NCBI GenBank assembly: GCA_963740765.1 | Contig: CAVUFN010000015.1 | Span: 289,232 to 353,231, forward strand | Direction: 5' to 3' | Source of the DNA: DATLGB01 sp963740765 | GTDB lineage: Bacteria > Actinomycetota > Thermoleophilia > Solirubrobacterales > Solirubrobacteraceae | Length of the DNA: 64,000 nt | Position numbers and translations under genes: made by a program | Notes under the pieces: model-generated | Told to the model about the DNA's origin: nothing | Database searches by the model: none | Seen by the model: the letters and a program-made list of their open reading frames with translations, nothing else | Part shown: in pieces, positions 33,438 to 41,837 of the stretch | Position numbering within the stretch: the stretch's first letter is position 1 | Layout of the letters: each line of letters begins with the position of its first letter

Positions 33438-34001
33438 TCAGTGGGGGTCGATGCCCGTCGCAGCAGGCGGGCGCGACTCCTCGGCGAGCGAGGAGACGAC
33501 GAGGGTGCCCTGGGAGGCGGTGGCGAGCGTTTCCAGCGCCTCGTCCTGCGAGCGGGCGTAGAGCTCGACGAGCAGGAAGATCACGATGCGGTCGTCGTCG
33601 TGCTTGTGGAAGCGCACGTGGGTGAAGAACTCGCGCGTGCCGTGGTCGCCGAAGGCGGCGAAGGAGAGGTGGTCGGCGGCGTCGGGTCCGGAGCAGGACT
33701 CGACGCCCTCGGCGTCGACCGTGACCTCGCAGGAGGCGACCCACGGCTGGCCGGCGACCATGCGCTCCCAGCGGTCTTCGATCGGCTGAACGCGCTTGTC
33801 GAGGAACCCGAGGTGAGGCTGGTCGTGCATGCAGTCCAGGCACTGGACGACGGCTTCCTGGAGTTCGTCGACGGCCTCCGCCTGCTCGCCCGTGTTCGGG
33901 TCGATGCGGTGAATCCCCTCGTAGTGGACCTGCACTTCGAGGTTGGTCGACCAGCAGCGGTAGCACCGCAGCCACGCGCCGAGAGCCGGGCCTGCTTCCA
34001 T
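33438..34001 (-). CDS. Unknown protein with two CxxC motifs
   Basis: A 187-residue soluble protein. Two CxxC motifs near the N-terminus (LRCYRCWSTNLEV and VQCLDCMHDQ) suggest a zinc ribbon. The middle is acidic with FAAFGDHGTREFFTHVRFHKHDDDRIVIFLLVELYA. I use the ATG at 34001 (MEAGPALGAW); another at 34019 overlaps the divergent lipoprotein start. No known family recognised. Confidence 0.65.
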   Translation of the reverse strand: MEAGPALGAWLRCYRCWSTNLEVQVHYEGIHRIDPNTGEQAEAVDELQEAVVQCLDCMHDQPHLGFLDKRVQPIEDRWERMVAGQPWVASCEVTVDAEGVESCSGPDAADHLSFAAFGDHGTREFFTHVRFHKHDDDRIVIFLLVELYARSQDEALETLATASQGTLVVSSLAEESRPPAATGIDPH

Positions 34002-34017
34002 ACAGGCGATCCTAGCC

Positions 34018-34446
34018 ATGAGGTTCACGATTCCCCTGCTTGCCGCGACCCTTGCACTGACGGGGTGCGGCGGTGAAGACGCACCGACCCCCGAGACGGA
34101 GGTCCGGACGACGCTGCGCTCGTTCGCCACCGCGGTCGAGAAGCGCGACTACCAGCGGCTGTGCGACGAGATCTTCTCGCCGGACCTGCTCCGCAGCGCC
34201 CAGTCGATCGGCCTGCCGTGCGAGGTGGCCATGCGCACGTCGCTGGGTGAGCTGGAGGAGCCCAGGTTGACGGTCGGCGCCGTCTCCGTGAAGGGGAAGA
34301 CCGCCGCGGCGGAGATCAAGACCTCCGCGAAGGGCCAGGCGCCGTCCACGGACACCATCCAGCTCGAGCGCCTCGAGGGCACGTGGCGGGTCAGCGGGCT
34401 CGGGACCGGCGCGCAGCCGAGTCCGGCGCCGACCGAGGCGCCGTAG
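34018..34446 (+). CDS. Small lipoprotein, NTF2-like
   Basis: A 142-residue predicted lipoprotein. The signal peptide ends in the lipobox LTGC (Cys17). The mature part has a helix with SFATAVEKRDYQRLCDEIFSPDLL and strands as in NTF2/SnoaL-like or DUF4878-type small lipoproteins, ending in a Pro/Thr/Ala tail. Probably anchored outside the membrane. It overlaps the convergent diguanylate cyclase gene by 56 bp. Confidence 0.75.
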   Translation: MRFTIPLLAATLALTGCGGEDAPTPETEVRTTLRSFATAVEKRDYQRLCDEIFSPDLLRSAQSIGLPCEVAMRTSLGELEEPRLTVGAVSVKGKTAAAEIKTSAKGQAPSTDTIQLERLEGTWRVSGLGTGAQPSPAPTEAP

Positions 34447-35365
34447 CGAGCACGAAGGGGGTGTCGCGGGCCGCGCGCTTGGCCGCGTACATGCGGTCGT
34501 CGGCGAGGCGCAGGGCGGCGCTCGGGGTGTCGGCCTCGCGCGGCAGCCAGGCCACGCCGTGGGACGCGCCGATGCCGTCCTCGCGCAGCGCCGCGTCACA
34601 GGCCGCCAGCGCCGTGTCGTCGGGAAGCAGGACGCACAGCTCGTCACCGCCGAGGCGATAAGCGCCGCCGCTGCCCTGGACCGCGGCGTTGAGCCGTCCG
34701 CCCAGGCGCGCCAGCAGCGTGTCGCCGGCAGCATGGCCGAGGCGGTCGTTGTAGGCCTTGAAGCCGTCGAGATCGAAGAGGACGAGCAGCCGCACCTGGC
34801 GCTGGTCGAAGATGTCCTCGAGCTCCTCCATCAGCGCGCGCCGGTTGCAGAGGTTGGTGAGCGAGTCGGTGCGCTCGCGGTGCTCGAGGTTCTCGCGCAA
34901 CCAGACGACCACGCCGGCGGCCACGCAGACGGTCGGGATGCCCACGATCGCGTTCGCCAGCGCGTCCGGCTCGACCGGCGAGGCGTACACCGCCGCGCAG
35001 ACCATGCCGAAGACGGTGATGCCGATCTGCGCGACCGCCTCGCGGCGGACCCGGAAGGCGAACGCCGCGTACACCGCGGTCAGCACGAAGTACCACTCGA
35101 AGACCATCGCGTGCTCGGCGTGGACGACGACCACGAGCACGACCTCGGCGCTCGCCACCGCGACCAGCACGTGCAGCCAGCGGCGGTGGATCCGCTGCCA
35201 GGGGATGAACCAGGTGATCACGGCGCTCACGAGCGCCAGCAGGTCGACCGCCCAGGGCAGCGACTCCGCGGCGAGGATCAGGTTGGTCGGGAGCGACGCG
35301 AACGCGCCGCACAGGAACAACAGCGCGGCACAGCGACCGAGCATCTGGTTGCGCTTGGCCGCCAT
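34391..35365 (-). CDS. Membrane diguanylate cyclase
   Basis: A 324-residue GGDEF protein with about six membrane segments in residues 10-165 (MASE-like sensor) and a cytoplasmic GGDEF domain (DSLTNLCNRRALMEEL, LVLFDLDGFKAYNDRLGHAAGD, RLGGDEL). The RxxD inhibitory site is absent (GSGG at that place), so product inhibition seen in many cyclases is probably missing, unlike the cyclase at 30889. It ends only 3 bp before... the MeaB gene lies immediately downstream on the same strand's upstream side (35369), suggesting close packing rather than shared function. Confidence 0.87.
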   Translation of the reverse strand: MAAKRNQMLGRCAALLFLCGAFASLPTNLILAAESLPWAVDLLALVSAVITWFIPWQRIHRRWLHVLVAVASAEVVLVVVVHAEHAMVFEWYFVLTAVYAAFAFRVRREAVAQIGITVFGMVCAAVYASPVEPDALANAIVGIPTVCVAAGVVVWLRENLEHRERTDSLTNLCNRRALMEELEDIFDQRQVRLLVLFDLDGFKAYNDRLGHAAGDTLLARLGGRLNAAVQGSGGAYRLGGDELCVLLPDDTALAACDAALREDGIGASHGVAWLPREADTPSAALRLADDRMYAAKRAARDTPFVLATAPRSAPDSAARRSRAR

Positions 35366-35368
35366 CGC

Positions 35369-36298
35369 TCAAGCATCGGCCGCGGCCTCGAGGGCCTTGA
35401 CCAGTTCGGGTGCCGACAGACCACGATCCTGGCCGTCGAGCAGGCGCATCGCCGCCCGGCGGCCGCCCAGCGCGCGCAACCCCGCGTCCCCGCGTTCGGC
35501 CAGGAAGTCGCTCAGCGCGCCGGCCCGGCGCGCGGCGGTGCGGCGGGCCTCCAGGTCGAGCCCGGCCCGGTGGGCGTCCAGCGCGTCGACCAGCGTGTCG
35601 ACGCCCGACGGGGGAGGGATGGAGGACACGGGGACGACCGGCACGCTGCGCGCGCCGATCGAGCGCAGCGCCGCGTGGAGGTCGCGCCGGGCCCGCGTGG
35701 CGGTGTCCCCGAGGTCGGCCTTCGTCACGACGAGCACGTCGGGGATCTCCATGATGCCCGACTTGAGGAACTGCAGCGCGTCACCGGAGCCCGGCTGCAC
35801 CACGACCGCGACGGTGTCTGCCGCATCGGCGATGTCCGTCTCGGACTGGCCGACGCCGACCGTCTCGATGACCACGACGTCGAAGGCGTGCGCGAGCGCC
35901 TGCGCCGCCGCACGGGTCGCCGGGGCCAGCCCGCCGAGCCGCTCGCCGGCCGCCATCGAACGGATGAAGACCGCGCGGTCGCGCGGGTCGTGGTCGATCC
36001 GCGCGCGGTCGCCCAGCAGCGACCCGCCGGAGCGCTTCGACGACGGATCCACGGCGAGCACCGCCACCGACCGCCCACGCGCGCGCCATTCCTTGGCCAG
36101 GGCGCTCAGCAGGGTCGACTTGCCCGCTCCGGGCGGCCCGGTGACGCCCACGATGTGCGCCGGCGCGGCCGTGCCGAGCGCCGCCAGCAGCGCCGCCGAC
36201 TCGTCGCGCCGCGTGCGGGTCTCCATCAGGTTCAGCACCGCCGGGGCGACGGTCAGGTCGCCGTCGCGCAGCCGCTCCACCAGGTCCTCGTCGCCCAC
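35369..36298 (-). CDS. meaB: MeaB/ArgK-family G3E GTPase (mutase chaperone)
   Basis: A 309-residue GTPase that protects and reloads B12-dependent acyl-CoA mutases. P-loop GVTGPPGAGKSTL (about 51-63), then AVDPSSKRSGGSLLGDRARI, the switch region ETVGVGQSE and VVTKADLGD (the NKxD variant). The start is a GTG at 36298, 11 bp after the FCD regulator gene, so both are likely co-transcribed. Its client is most likely the ethylmalonyl-CoA mutase encoded 10 kb away in this window, or a methylmalonyl-CoA mutase elsewhere. Confidence 0.9.
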   Translation of the reverse strand: MGDEDLVERLRDGDLTVAPAVLNLMETRTRRDESAALLAALGTAAPAHIVGVTGPPGAGKSTLLSALAKEWRARGRSVAVLAVDPSSKRSGGSLLGDRARIDHDPRDRAVFIRSMAAGERLGGLAPATRAAAQALAHAFDVVVIETVGVGQSETDIADAADTVAVVVQPGSGDALQFLKSGIMEIPDVLVVTKADLGDTATRARRDLHAALRSIGARSVPVVPVSSIPPPSGVDTLVDALDAHRAGLDLEARRTAARRAGALSDFLAERGDAGLRALGGRRAAMRLLDGQDRGLSAPELVKALEAAADA

Positions 36299-36309
36299 GC
36301 GCGGAAACG

Positions 36310-36960
36310 CTAGGACGGCGCGGCCTGCCAGTGGCGCAGCGCGTCGCGGACGTGCGCGGAGGTGAGGGCCTCGGCGCGGTCGGCGTCGCGGTCGCGGACG
36401 GCAGCGAGGATGGCGGCGTGCTCGTCGGCGTCGGTGTGCTGCCAGCCGTCCTCCATCGTGCGGGCGGCGAGCAGGCGGCGGCCGACCTCGGTCAGCCACA
36501 GGCCCTCGAGGGTGAGGACGAGCTCGCGGTTGCGGGAGGCGGCGGCGAGCGCGAGGTGGAAGTCGCGGGAGGCATCGTGGACGGCGGTGACGTCGGCGGC
36601 GGCGAGCTCGCGGTCGATGGTCGCCTGCAACGTCTCGAGGTCGGCGTCCGTGCGGCGCTGGGCGGCCAGGCGCGCGCCGCCGGGCTCGAGGATCAGGCGG
36701 ACCTCCAGGCGGCGCACGACGTCGTCCAGGGCGAGGTCGGCGACGCGGAACCCGCGCTGCTCGCGGAACTCGACGAGCCCGTCCCCGACCAGGCGGCGCA
36801 GCGCTTCGCGGACCGGGGTGCGGGAGACACCGAGGCGTTCGGCGAGCTCCTCTTGGGCAAGGCGCGAGCCGGGCGGGACGTCCCCGGACAGGATCAGCGC
36901 GCGGAGGCGCTCGTAGACGAGCGAGCCGACGGATGCGGACTGGATCGGCTCCAGCGACAC
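36310..36960 (-). CDS. FCD-type GntR-family regulator of the nine-gene operon
   Basis: A 216-residue FadR/FCD regulator. The winged helix is SLVYERLRALILSGDVPPGSRLAQEELAERLGVSRTPVREALRRL; the FCD domain has the Asp/His metal residues (DASRDFHLALAAAS, HAAILAAVRDRD). GTG start at 36960. It faces a large catabolic operon across 52 bp that contain an operator-like repeat over the -10 element. By position it most likely represses that operon until a pathway intermediate binds. Confidence 0.87.
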   Translation of the reverse strand: MSLEPIQSASVGSLVYERLRALILSGDVPPGSRLAQEELAERLGVSRTPVREALRRLVGDGLVEFREQRGFRVADLALDDVVRRLEVRLILEPGGARLAAQRRTDADLETLQATIDRELAAADVTAVHDASRDFHLALAAASRNRELVLTLEGLWLTEVGRRLLAARTMEDGWQHTDADEHAAILAAVRDRDADRAEALTSAHVRDALRHWQAAPS

Positions 36961-36977
36961 GCACCGATCGTACCCCC

Positions 36978-37008
36978 TTGACGGACGAATGTCGAATGGA
37001 TACATTCG
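36978..37008 (+). promoter_or_regulatory. Promoter and operator of the nine-gene operon
   Basis: TTGACG (36978-36983), 17 bp, and TACATT (37001-37006) form a near-consensus sigma-70 promoter. The perfect inverted repeat CGAATG-GATA-CATTCG (36993-37008) covers the -10 element. The ATG follows after 6 nt, so the operon mRNA should be leaderless and repression by the divergent FCD regulator would be direct. Confidence 0.7.
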
Positions 37009-37012
37009 GCGG

Positions 37013-37858
37013 ATGGAGAGGAGAGTCCGCGTCGACCGCGGAGGAGAGCCTGCGTGGGGAGTGCTGGACGGCGCGACCGTGCTCGTCGGCGACGAGCGGC
37101 TCGCCGCCGCCGAGGTGCGCTTCCTGGCGCCCGTGGAGCCGACGAAGATCATCGCCGTCCACCTGACCTACCGCAGCCGCCTCGAGGAGTACGCGGCGCG
37201 CACGCCCGCCGAGCCGTCCTACTTCATGAAGCCGCCGTCGACCCTCAACGGGCACCGCGGCGAGATCCGCCGCCCGCGCGGCACCCGGTACCTCAACTAC
37301 GAGGGCGAGCTGGCCGTCGTGATCGGGGATCGGATGAAGGGCGTGCCGGAGGACGAGGCGCTCGCCTACGTGGCCGGGTACGCGCCCGCCAACGACGTCG
37401 GCCTGCACGACTTCCGCCACGCCGACCGCGGCGCGATGCTGCGCGTGAAGGGTCAGGACGGCTTCCTGCCGATCGGCCCGGGGGTCACGCCGGCGCGCGA
37501 CTTCGACCCCGCCGACCTGCACCTGCGCACGTTCCTCAACGGCGAGGTCGTGCAGGAGACGACGGCGGAGGACCTGATCTGGGGCGTCGCCTACCAGCTC
37601 GCCGACCTCAGCCGCCTGATCACGCTCGAGCCCGGCGACGTGATCCTCACCGGGACGCCCGCCAACTCGCGCCCGATGGAGCCCGGCGACGTCGTCGCGG
37701 TCGAGATCGACGGTCTCGGGCGCGTGGAGAACACCGTTGTCGACTGGGACGTCGACCTGTCCGGCGCCGGCGAGCAGCCCGAGGTGTCGGCGGCCACGCT
37801 GCACGTCGCCCTCGCGATCCCGGAGGACGAGGCCGAGCGCCTCGCCGCGAAGCCGTGA
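37013..37858 (+). CDS. Fumarylacetoacetate hydrolase family protein
   Basis: A 281-residue FAH-fold enzyme, first gene of the operon. KIIAVHLTYRSRLEEY (about 43-58), FMKPPSTLNGHRGEI, the metal-binding NYEGELAVVIG and the DGFLPIGPGV, TGTPA motifs are those of the HpcE/HpaG-like isomerase-decarboxylase or hydrolase group of aromatic meta-cleavage pathways. The ATG at 37013 follows the -10 element by 6 nt. The stop overlaps the GTG of the next gene. It probably acts late in the pathway on a ring-cleavage product. Confidence 0.87.
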   Translation: MERRVRVDRGGEPAWGVLDGATVLVGDERLAAAEVRFLAPVEPTKIIAVHLTYRSRLEEYAARTPAEPSYFMKPPSTLNGHRGEIRRPRGTRYLNYEGELAVVIGDRMKGVPEDEALAYVAGYAPANDVGLHDFRHADRGAMLRVKGQDGFLPIGPGVTPARDFDPADLHLRTFLNGEVVQETTAEDLIWGVAYQLADLSRLITLEPGDVILTGTPANSRPMEPGDVVAVEIDGLGRVENTVVDWDVDLSGAGEQPEVSAATLHVALAIPEDEAERLAAKP

Positions 37859-38517
37859 AGGCGCTGATCCTCCAGCCCGGCGAGATCGCGCCGCCCGGCC
37901 TGCTCGGCGACTGGTGCGCGGAGCGGGGCATCGCCTTCGACGTCGTGCCGCCCGAGACCGGGCCGAGCGTCGCGGGCTACGACTTCGTCGCCTGCCTCGG
38001 CTCGCGCTTCAACCCGGCCGCGAACCCCGACGAGCCGCCCGTCAGCGGCTCGCTGGACTGCGTCCGCGAGGCCGTCGACCGCGACATCCCGGTGCTGGGG
38101 CTGTGCTTCGGCGGCCAGGTGCTGTCGGCGGTCCTCGGCGGTTCCGTGGCGCCGACGCCGTGCCCGGAGTTCGGGTGGATCGAGATCGAGACGGACGACC
38201 CCGGCGCCGTTCCGGCCGGTCCGTGGCTGGCCTGGCACCGCGACCGCTTCACGGTCCCGCCCGGGGCGACGGAGATCGCCCGCAACGGGAGCGGCCCGCA
38301 GGCGTTCCGCCACGGCCGCCACCTCGGCACCCAGTTCCACCCCGAGTCGACGATCGAGATCGTCACGGGCTGGGGGACGCGCGACGGTGCCGACGTCTCG
38401 CACCTGTCGGACCCGCCCGGCCGCGCCAACGCCACGCCCGCCGCCACCAACGCCTACCGCCTGTTCGACGGCTTCCTGAGCCACGCCGAGAGGAGCGCCC
38501 ATGACGTCGCCGCCTGA
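37855..38517 (+). CDS. Class I glutamine amidotransferase-like hydrolase
   Basis: A 220-residue GATase1-fold protein with the complete triad Cys84 (GLCFGGQVL), His162 and Glu164 (TQFHPES). It is a stand-alone domain without a synthase part. In amine-degradation systems such proteins hydrolyse gamma-glutamyl conjugates (PuuD type) or act with a GS-like ligase (as in aniline degradation). Its GTG start overlaps the FAH stop, and its end overlaps the GS-like gene by 17 bp, which ties it to the ligase. Confidence 0.85.
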   Translation: MKALILQPGEIAPPGLLGDWCAERGIAFDVVPPETGPSVAGYDFVACLGSRFNPAANPDEPPVSGSLDCVREAVDRDIPVLGLCFGGQVLSAVLGGSVAPTPCPEFGWIEIETDDPGAVPAGPWLAWHRDRFTVPPGATEIARNGSGPQAFRHGRHLGTQFHPESTIEIVTGWGTRDGADVSHLSDPPGRANATPAATNAYRLFDGFLSHAERSAHDVAA

Positions 38518-39769
38518 GGGGACCACGACCGTGCGCATCCTCTACAGCGACCTGCACGGGGTCGCGCGGGGCAAGGACATCCCGGCCGGGGAGCTCGAGC
38601 GCATCACCGAGCGCGGCCTGTGCTTCTGCGCGGCCGTGATGAGCACCGACCTGCGCCACACGCCGGTCCTGGGCGGTGAGGCCGGCTACCCGGACCTGCA
38701 CGCGTTCCCGGACCTCCGGACGCTCGTGAGCCTGCCCTGGGAGCCTGGCGTCGCCGCCTGCCTGGCCGACCTCAGACCTGCGCCTGGTGGCGACCCCGTC
38801 GCCGACCCGCGCGGCCTCGTCCGCCGCGCCTCCGCGCAGTTCGAGGAGCTGGGGCTGAGCCCGATCGTCGGCCCGGAGCTCGAGTTCTTCCTCGTCAACC
38901 CCGACGGCACGCGCGTCGTCGACCGGCTGAGCATGGTCTACACCGTCGGCCCGCAGGTCGATCCGGGCGGCGTCGTGCGCACGCTCACCGAGCAGCTGGC
39001 CGCGATCGGCATGGGCGCCTTCGCGATGAACCACGAGTTCATGAACTCGCAGTACGAGATCAACCTCATGCACTCCGACGCGGTCGACGCGGCCGACCGC
39101 GCGTTCCGGCTGAAGGCCGCGGTCAAGGACGTCGCCGCGCTGAACGGGCTCGTCGCCACGTTCATGGGCAAGCCGTTCAACGACCAGGGCGGCTCGGGCA
39201 CGCATCTGCACCTGTCGCTGGAGCGCGACGGCGAGAACGCCTTCGGGACCGACGACGCGCTGCAGGACCAGTTCGTCGCGGGCATCCTGCGCCACGCGGC
39301 CGGGCTCACGGCGATCCTCAACCCGACCATCAACGCCTACCGGCGCCTGGTCCCCGACTCCCTCGCGCCGACCCACGCCGGCTGGGGTCTGGACAATCGC
39401 GCCACGTTCATCCGCATCCCGCCCGAACGCGGGTCCGCCTCGCGCGTCGAGGTCCGCTCGGGCGACGGGGCCGCCAACCCGTACCTGGCCATCGGCGCGC
39501 TGCTGCTCGCGGGCCTCCAGGGGATCAGGGAGGAGCTGGAGCCGCCCCCGCCCGTCGCCGGCGACGCCTATCGCGCCGAGGACCCCGGGCCGCCGCTCCC
39601 GTCCTCGCTGGAGGCGGCGCTGGACGCGCTGGAGGCCGACACGACGCTGGTCGACGCGATCGGCCCCGAGATCGTCACCCCGTTCCTGGCCATGAAGCGC
39701 TTCGAGATCGAGCGCCACCGCGCGTGGACGTCCGACTGGGAGATCGAGGAGTACCTCCACCACCTATGA
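38501..39769 (+). CDS. Glutamine-synthetase-like gamma-glutamyl ligase
   Basis: A 422-residue class I GS homologue, only distantly similar to the GlnA at 8779. Core motifs are kept: LYSDLHGVARGKDIP, GPELEFFLVN, NHEFMNSQYEINL, GGSGTHLHLSL, NAYRRLVPDSLAP and RVEVRSGDGAANPYLA. No adenylylation Tyr motif is evident. The catabolic context (permease, amidotransferase, aldehyde dehydrogenase) fits a PuuA- or aniline-type ligase that conjugates an amine to glutamate. ATG overlaps with neighbours on both sides. Confidence 0.87.
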   Translation: MTSPPEGTTTVRILYSDLHGVARGKDIPAGELERITERGLCFCAAVMSTDLRHTPVLGGEAGYPDLHAFPDLRTLVSLPWEPGVAACLADLRPAPGGDPVADPRGLVRRASAQFEELGLSPIVGPELEFFLVNPDGTRVVDRLSMVYTVGPQVDPGGVVRTLTEQLAAIGMGAFAMNHEFMNSQYEINLMHSDAVDAADRAFRLKAAVKDVAALNGLVATFMGKPFNDQGGSGTHLHLSLERDGENAFGTDDALQDQFVAGILRHAAGLTAILNPTINAYRRLVPDSLAPTHAGWGLDNRATFIRIPPERGSASRVEVRSGDGAANPYLAIGALLLAGLQGIREELEPPPPVAGDAYRAEDPGPPLPSSLEAALDALEADTTLVDAIGPEIVTPFLAMKRFEIERHRAWTSDWEIEEYLHHL

Positions 39770-40983
39770 GCACCACCACCCTCGACGACATCGACCTGAG
39801 CGACCACGACGCGTTCCGCGACGCGGTCCCCCACGAGTGGTTCGAGCGCCTGCGCGCCGACGCGCCCGTGTTCTTCAATCCCGAGCCGGACGGCCCGGGC
39901 TTCTACGCGGTCACCCGCTACCACGACATCCGCACCGTCCACCGCGACACGGAGACGTTCTCGAGCGAGATCGGCGGGACGTCGTTGGAGGACCTCGAGC
40001 CGGACCAGATCGAGGCGCGCAAGTCCATGATCGACATGGACCCGCCGCGGCACGACGAGCTGCGCAAGATCGTCTCCAAGCGCTTCACGCCGAGCGCAGT
40101 GAAGGTGTGGGAGGACGGCGTGCGCACCGTCACCGACCGGGTGCTGGAGGCCGCGCTGCCCAAGGGCGGGTTCGACTTCGTGGAGGAGATCGCGAGCGAG
40201 ATCCCGATGCAGGTGTTCGCGGAGATCCTCGGCGTGCCCCAGGAGGACCGGCGCCTCGTCGTCGACCTGGGCGACCGCATCCTCGGCAACGCCGACCCGG
40301 AGTACGCCCAGCCGACCGACGACGCGCACCGGTTGCTGCCGTTCTCCAGCCCGGCGGCGCTGGAGCTGATCGAGTTCGGCCGCAAGCTCGCCGACCTCAA
40401 GCGCGCTCAGCCCGGCGCGGACATCATCAGTGAGCTGGCGGCGGGCCTCGAGACCCAGCGCGAGTTCGACGTGTACTTCATCCTGCTGGCGACGGCGGGC
40501 AACGAGACGACGCGGCACACGATCTCGCACGGCCTGCTCGGTCTGCTCGAGCACCCGGACCAGATGGCGCTGCTGCGCGGCCCGGACGCCGACTACAAGC
40601 GGGCGGCCGAGGAGATGCTGCGGTGGGCGACGCCGGTGCACCACTTCCGGCGCACCACCACGCGTGAGACCGAGCTGGCCGGGACGACGATCCCCGCCGG
40701 CGCGAAGGTCGTCACCTGGTTCGTGTCCGGCAACCGCGACGAGACGGTGTTCGAGGACCCGCACCGCCTCGACCTCGCCCGCTACCCGAACAAGCACATG
40801 GCCTTCGGGCCGGGCGGCATCCACCACTGCCTGGGCTCGCACCTGGCGCGGCTGGAGATCCGGATCGTGTTCGAGGAGCTGCTCAAGCGCGTGGCCACGA
40901 TCGAGGTCGACGGCCCCGTCGAGCGCCTGCGCTCGAACTTCTTCAACGGCGTCAAGCGCCTGCCGGTGCGGGTGAGCACTTGA
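39766..40983 (+). CDS. Cytochrome P450 (first of operon)
   Basis: A 405-residue soluble bacterial P450. The I-helix AGNETT is at 244-249, the ExxR pair is Glu283/Arg286, and the heme loop is FGPGGIHHCLG with Cys355. The usual acid-alcohol pair (E-T) for oxygen activation is present. It likely hydroxylates the pathway substrate or its glutamyl conjugate. Reductase and ferredoxin partners are not in the operon and must come from elsewhere. Start overlaps the GS-like stop (ATGA). Confidence 0.92.
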   Translation: MSTTTLDDIDLSDHDAFRDAVPHEWFERLRADAPVFFNPEPDGPGFYAVTRYHDIRTVHRDTETFSSEIGGTSLEDLEPDQIEARKSMIDMDPPRHDELRKIVSKRFTPSAVKVWEDGVRTVTDRVLEAALPKGGFDFVEEIASEIPMQVFAEILGVPQEDRRLVVDLGDRILGNADPEYAQPTDDAHRLLPFSSPAALELIEFGRKLADLKRAQPGADIISELAAGLETQREFDVYFILLATAGNETTRHTISHGLLGLLEHPDQMALLRGPDADYKRAAEEMLRWATPVHHFRRTTTRETELAGTTIPAGAKVVTWFVSGNRDETVFEDPHRLDLARYPNKHMAFGPGGIHHCLGSHLARLEIRIVFEELLKRVATIEVDGPVERLRSNFFNGVKRLPVRVST

Positions 40984-41837
40984 TCGCCCTCAGCGGGCTC
41001 GACCACGTCTGCCTGCGGGTCGCCGACCTCGATGCGGCGGCCGCCCGCTGGACCGCTCAGTTCGGGCTCACGGAGCGCTTCCGCGAGGACGGCCGGATCG
41101 GCCTGGCCTGCGACGACGAACCGCTGGCCCTCGAGCTGATCCCGGGCGAGCCGGGCCTGGACCACGTCGCCTGGCGGCTCGCGCGCGGGTGCGAGCCCGA
41201 GGAGACCGAGCTGCGCGATCCCGAGGGCAACGCCGTCCATCTGCTGCCGTTCGCGGAGCCCGCGTCGCGCTGGGTCGCCCACGCGCGCCCGGCGGCGGCG
41301 GCGGCGCCCGGCCACCCGCGCCGGCTCGGGCACGTCAACTTCCTCACCGGTGACATCCGGGCCCAGGTCGCCTGGTGGACGGAGCACATGGGGATGAAGC
41401 TCTCCGACCGGCTGGGGGAGGGGGGCGCGTGGCTGCGGCTCTCGCACCACCACCACGAGCTGGCGTTCGTGCAACCGGCCCACCCACCCGCGCCTCACCT
41501 GCACCACATCGCCCTCGACGTCGTCGACATCGGGCAGATGCGCGCGGCGCTGGACCACCTCGGCCGCCACGGCCGCTGGCTCGGCTGGGGCCCGACGCGC
41601 CACGGCGTCGGCGGCAACATCGCCTCCTACGTGCGCATCACCGAGGAGCCGCTGTTCGTGGAGCTCTACTGCGACATGGAGCTGCTCGAACCCGACCACG
41701 AGCCGCGCGTGTACCCCGACGATCGCTACTCGTCCAACACCTGGGGCCCGCTGCCCCCGCGCTCCTACTTCCGCTTCGACGCGGACGCCGTCGCCTCGGA
41801 GCGCGACAGCCTCGAGATGCAGGGAGTCCCGCTATGA
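40980..41837 (+). CDS. VOC-fold extradiol dioxygenase-like protein
   Basis: A 285-residue two-domain vicinal-oxygen-chelate protein. The C-terminal domain keeps a full 2-His-1-carboxylate iron site: His118 (LGHVNF), His176 (LHHIALDV) and Glu228 (FVELY), plus His208 (GPTRHG) at the place of the catalytic acid/base of extradiol dioxygenases. The N-terminal domain is the usual non-catalytic repeat (LDHVCLRV, LDHVAWRL). This predicts ring opening of a catechol-like intermediate. The start is a TTG overlapping the P450 stop. Confidence 0.85.
   Translation: MIALSGLDHVCLRVADLDAAAARWTAQFGLTERFREDGRIGLACDDEPLALELIPGEPGLDHVAWRLARGCEPEETELRDPEGNAVHLLPFAEPASRWVAHARPAAAAAPGHPRRLGHVNFLTGDIRAQVAWWTEHMGMKLSDRLGEGGAWLRLSHHHHELAFVQPAHPPAPHLHHIALDVVDIGQMRAALDHLGRHGRWLGWGPTRHGVGGNIASYVRITEEPLFVELYCDMELLEPDHEPRVYPDDRYSSNTWGPLPPRSYFRFDADAVASERDSLEMQGVPL

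Noticed and set aside
41478..41500. CCCACCCACCC run in the dioxygenase gene as another copy of the dnaE2 repeat
   Set aside because: Only three C-runs, no hairpin partner, and it encodes an ordinary Pro/Ala linker; chance at this GC content.
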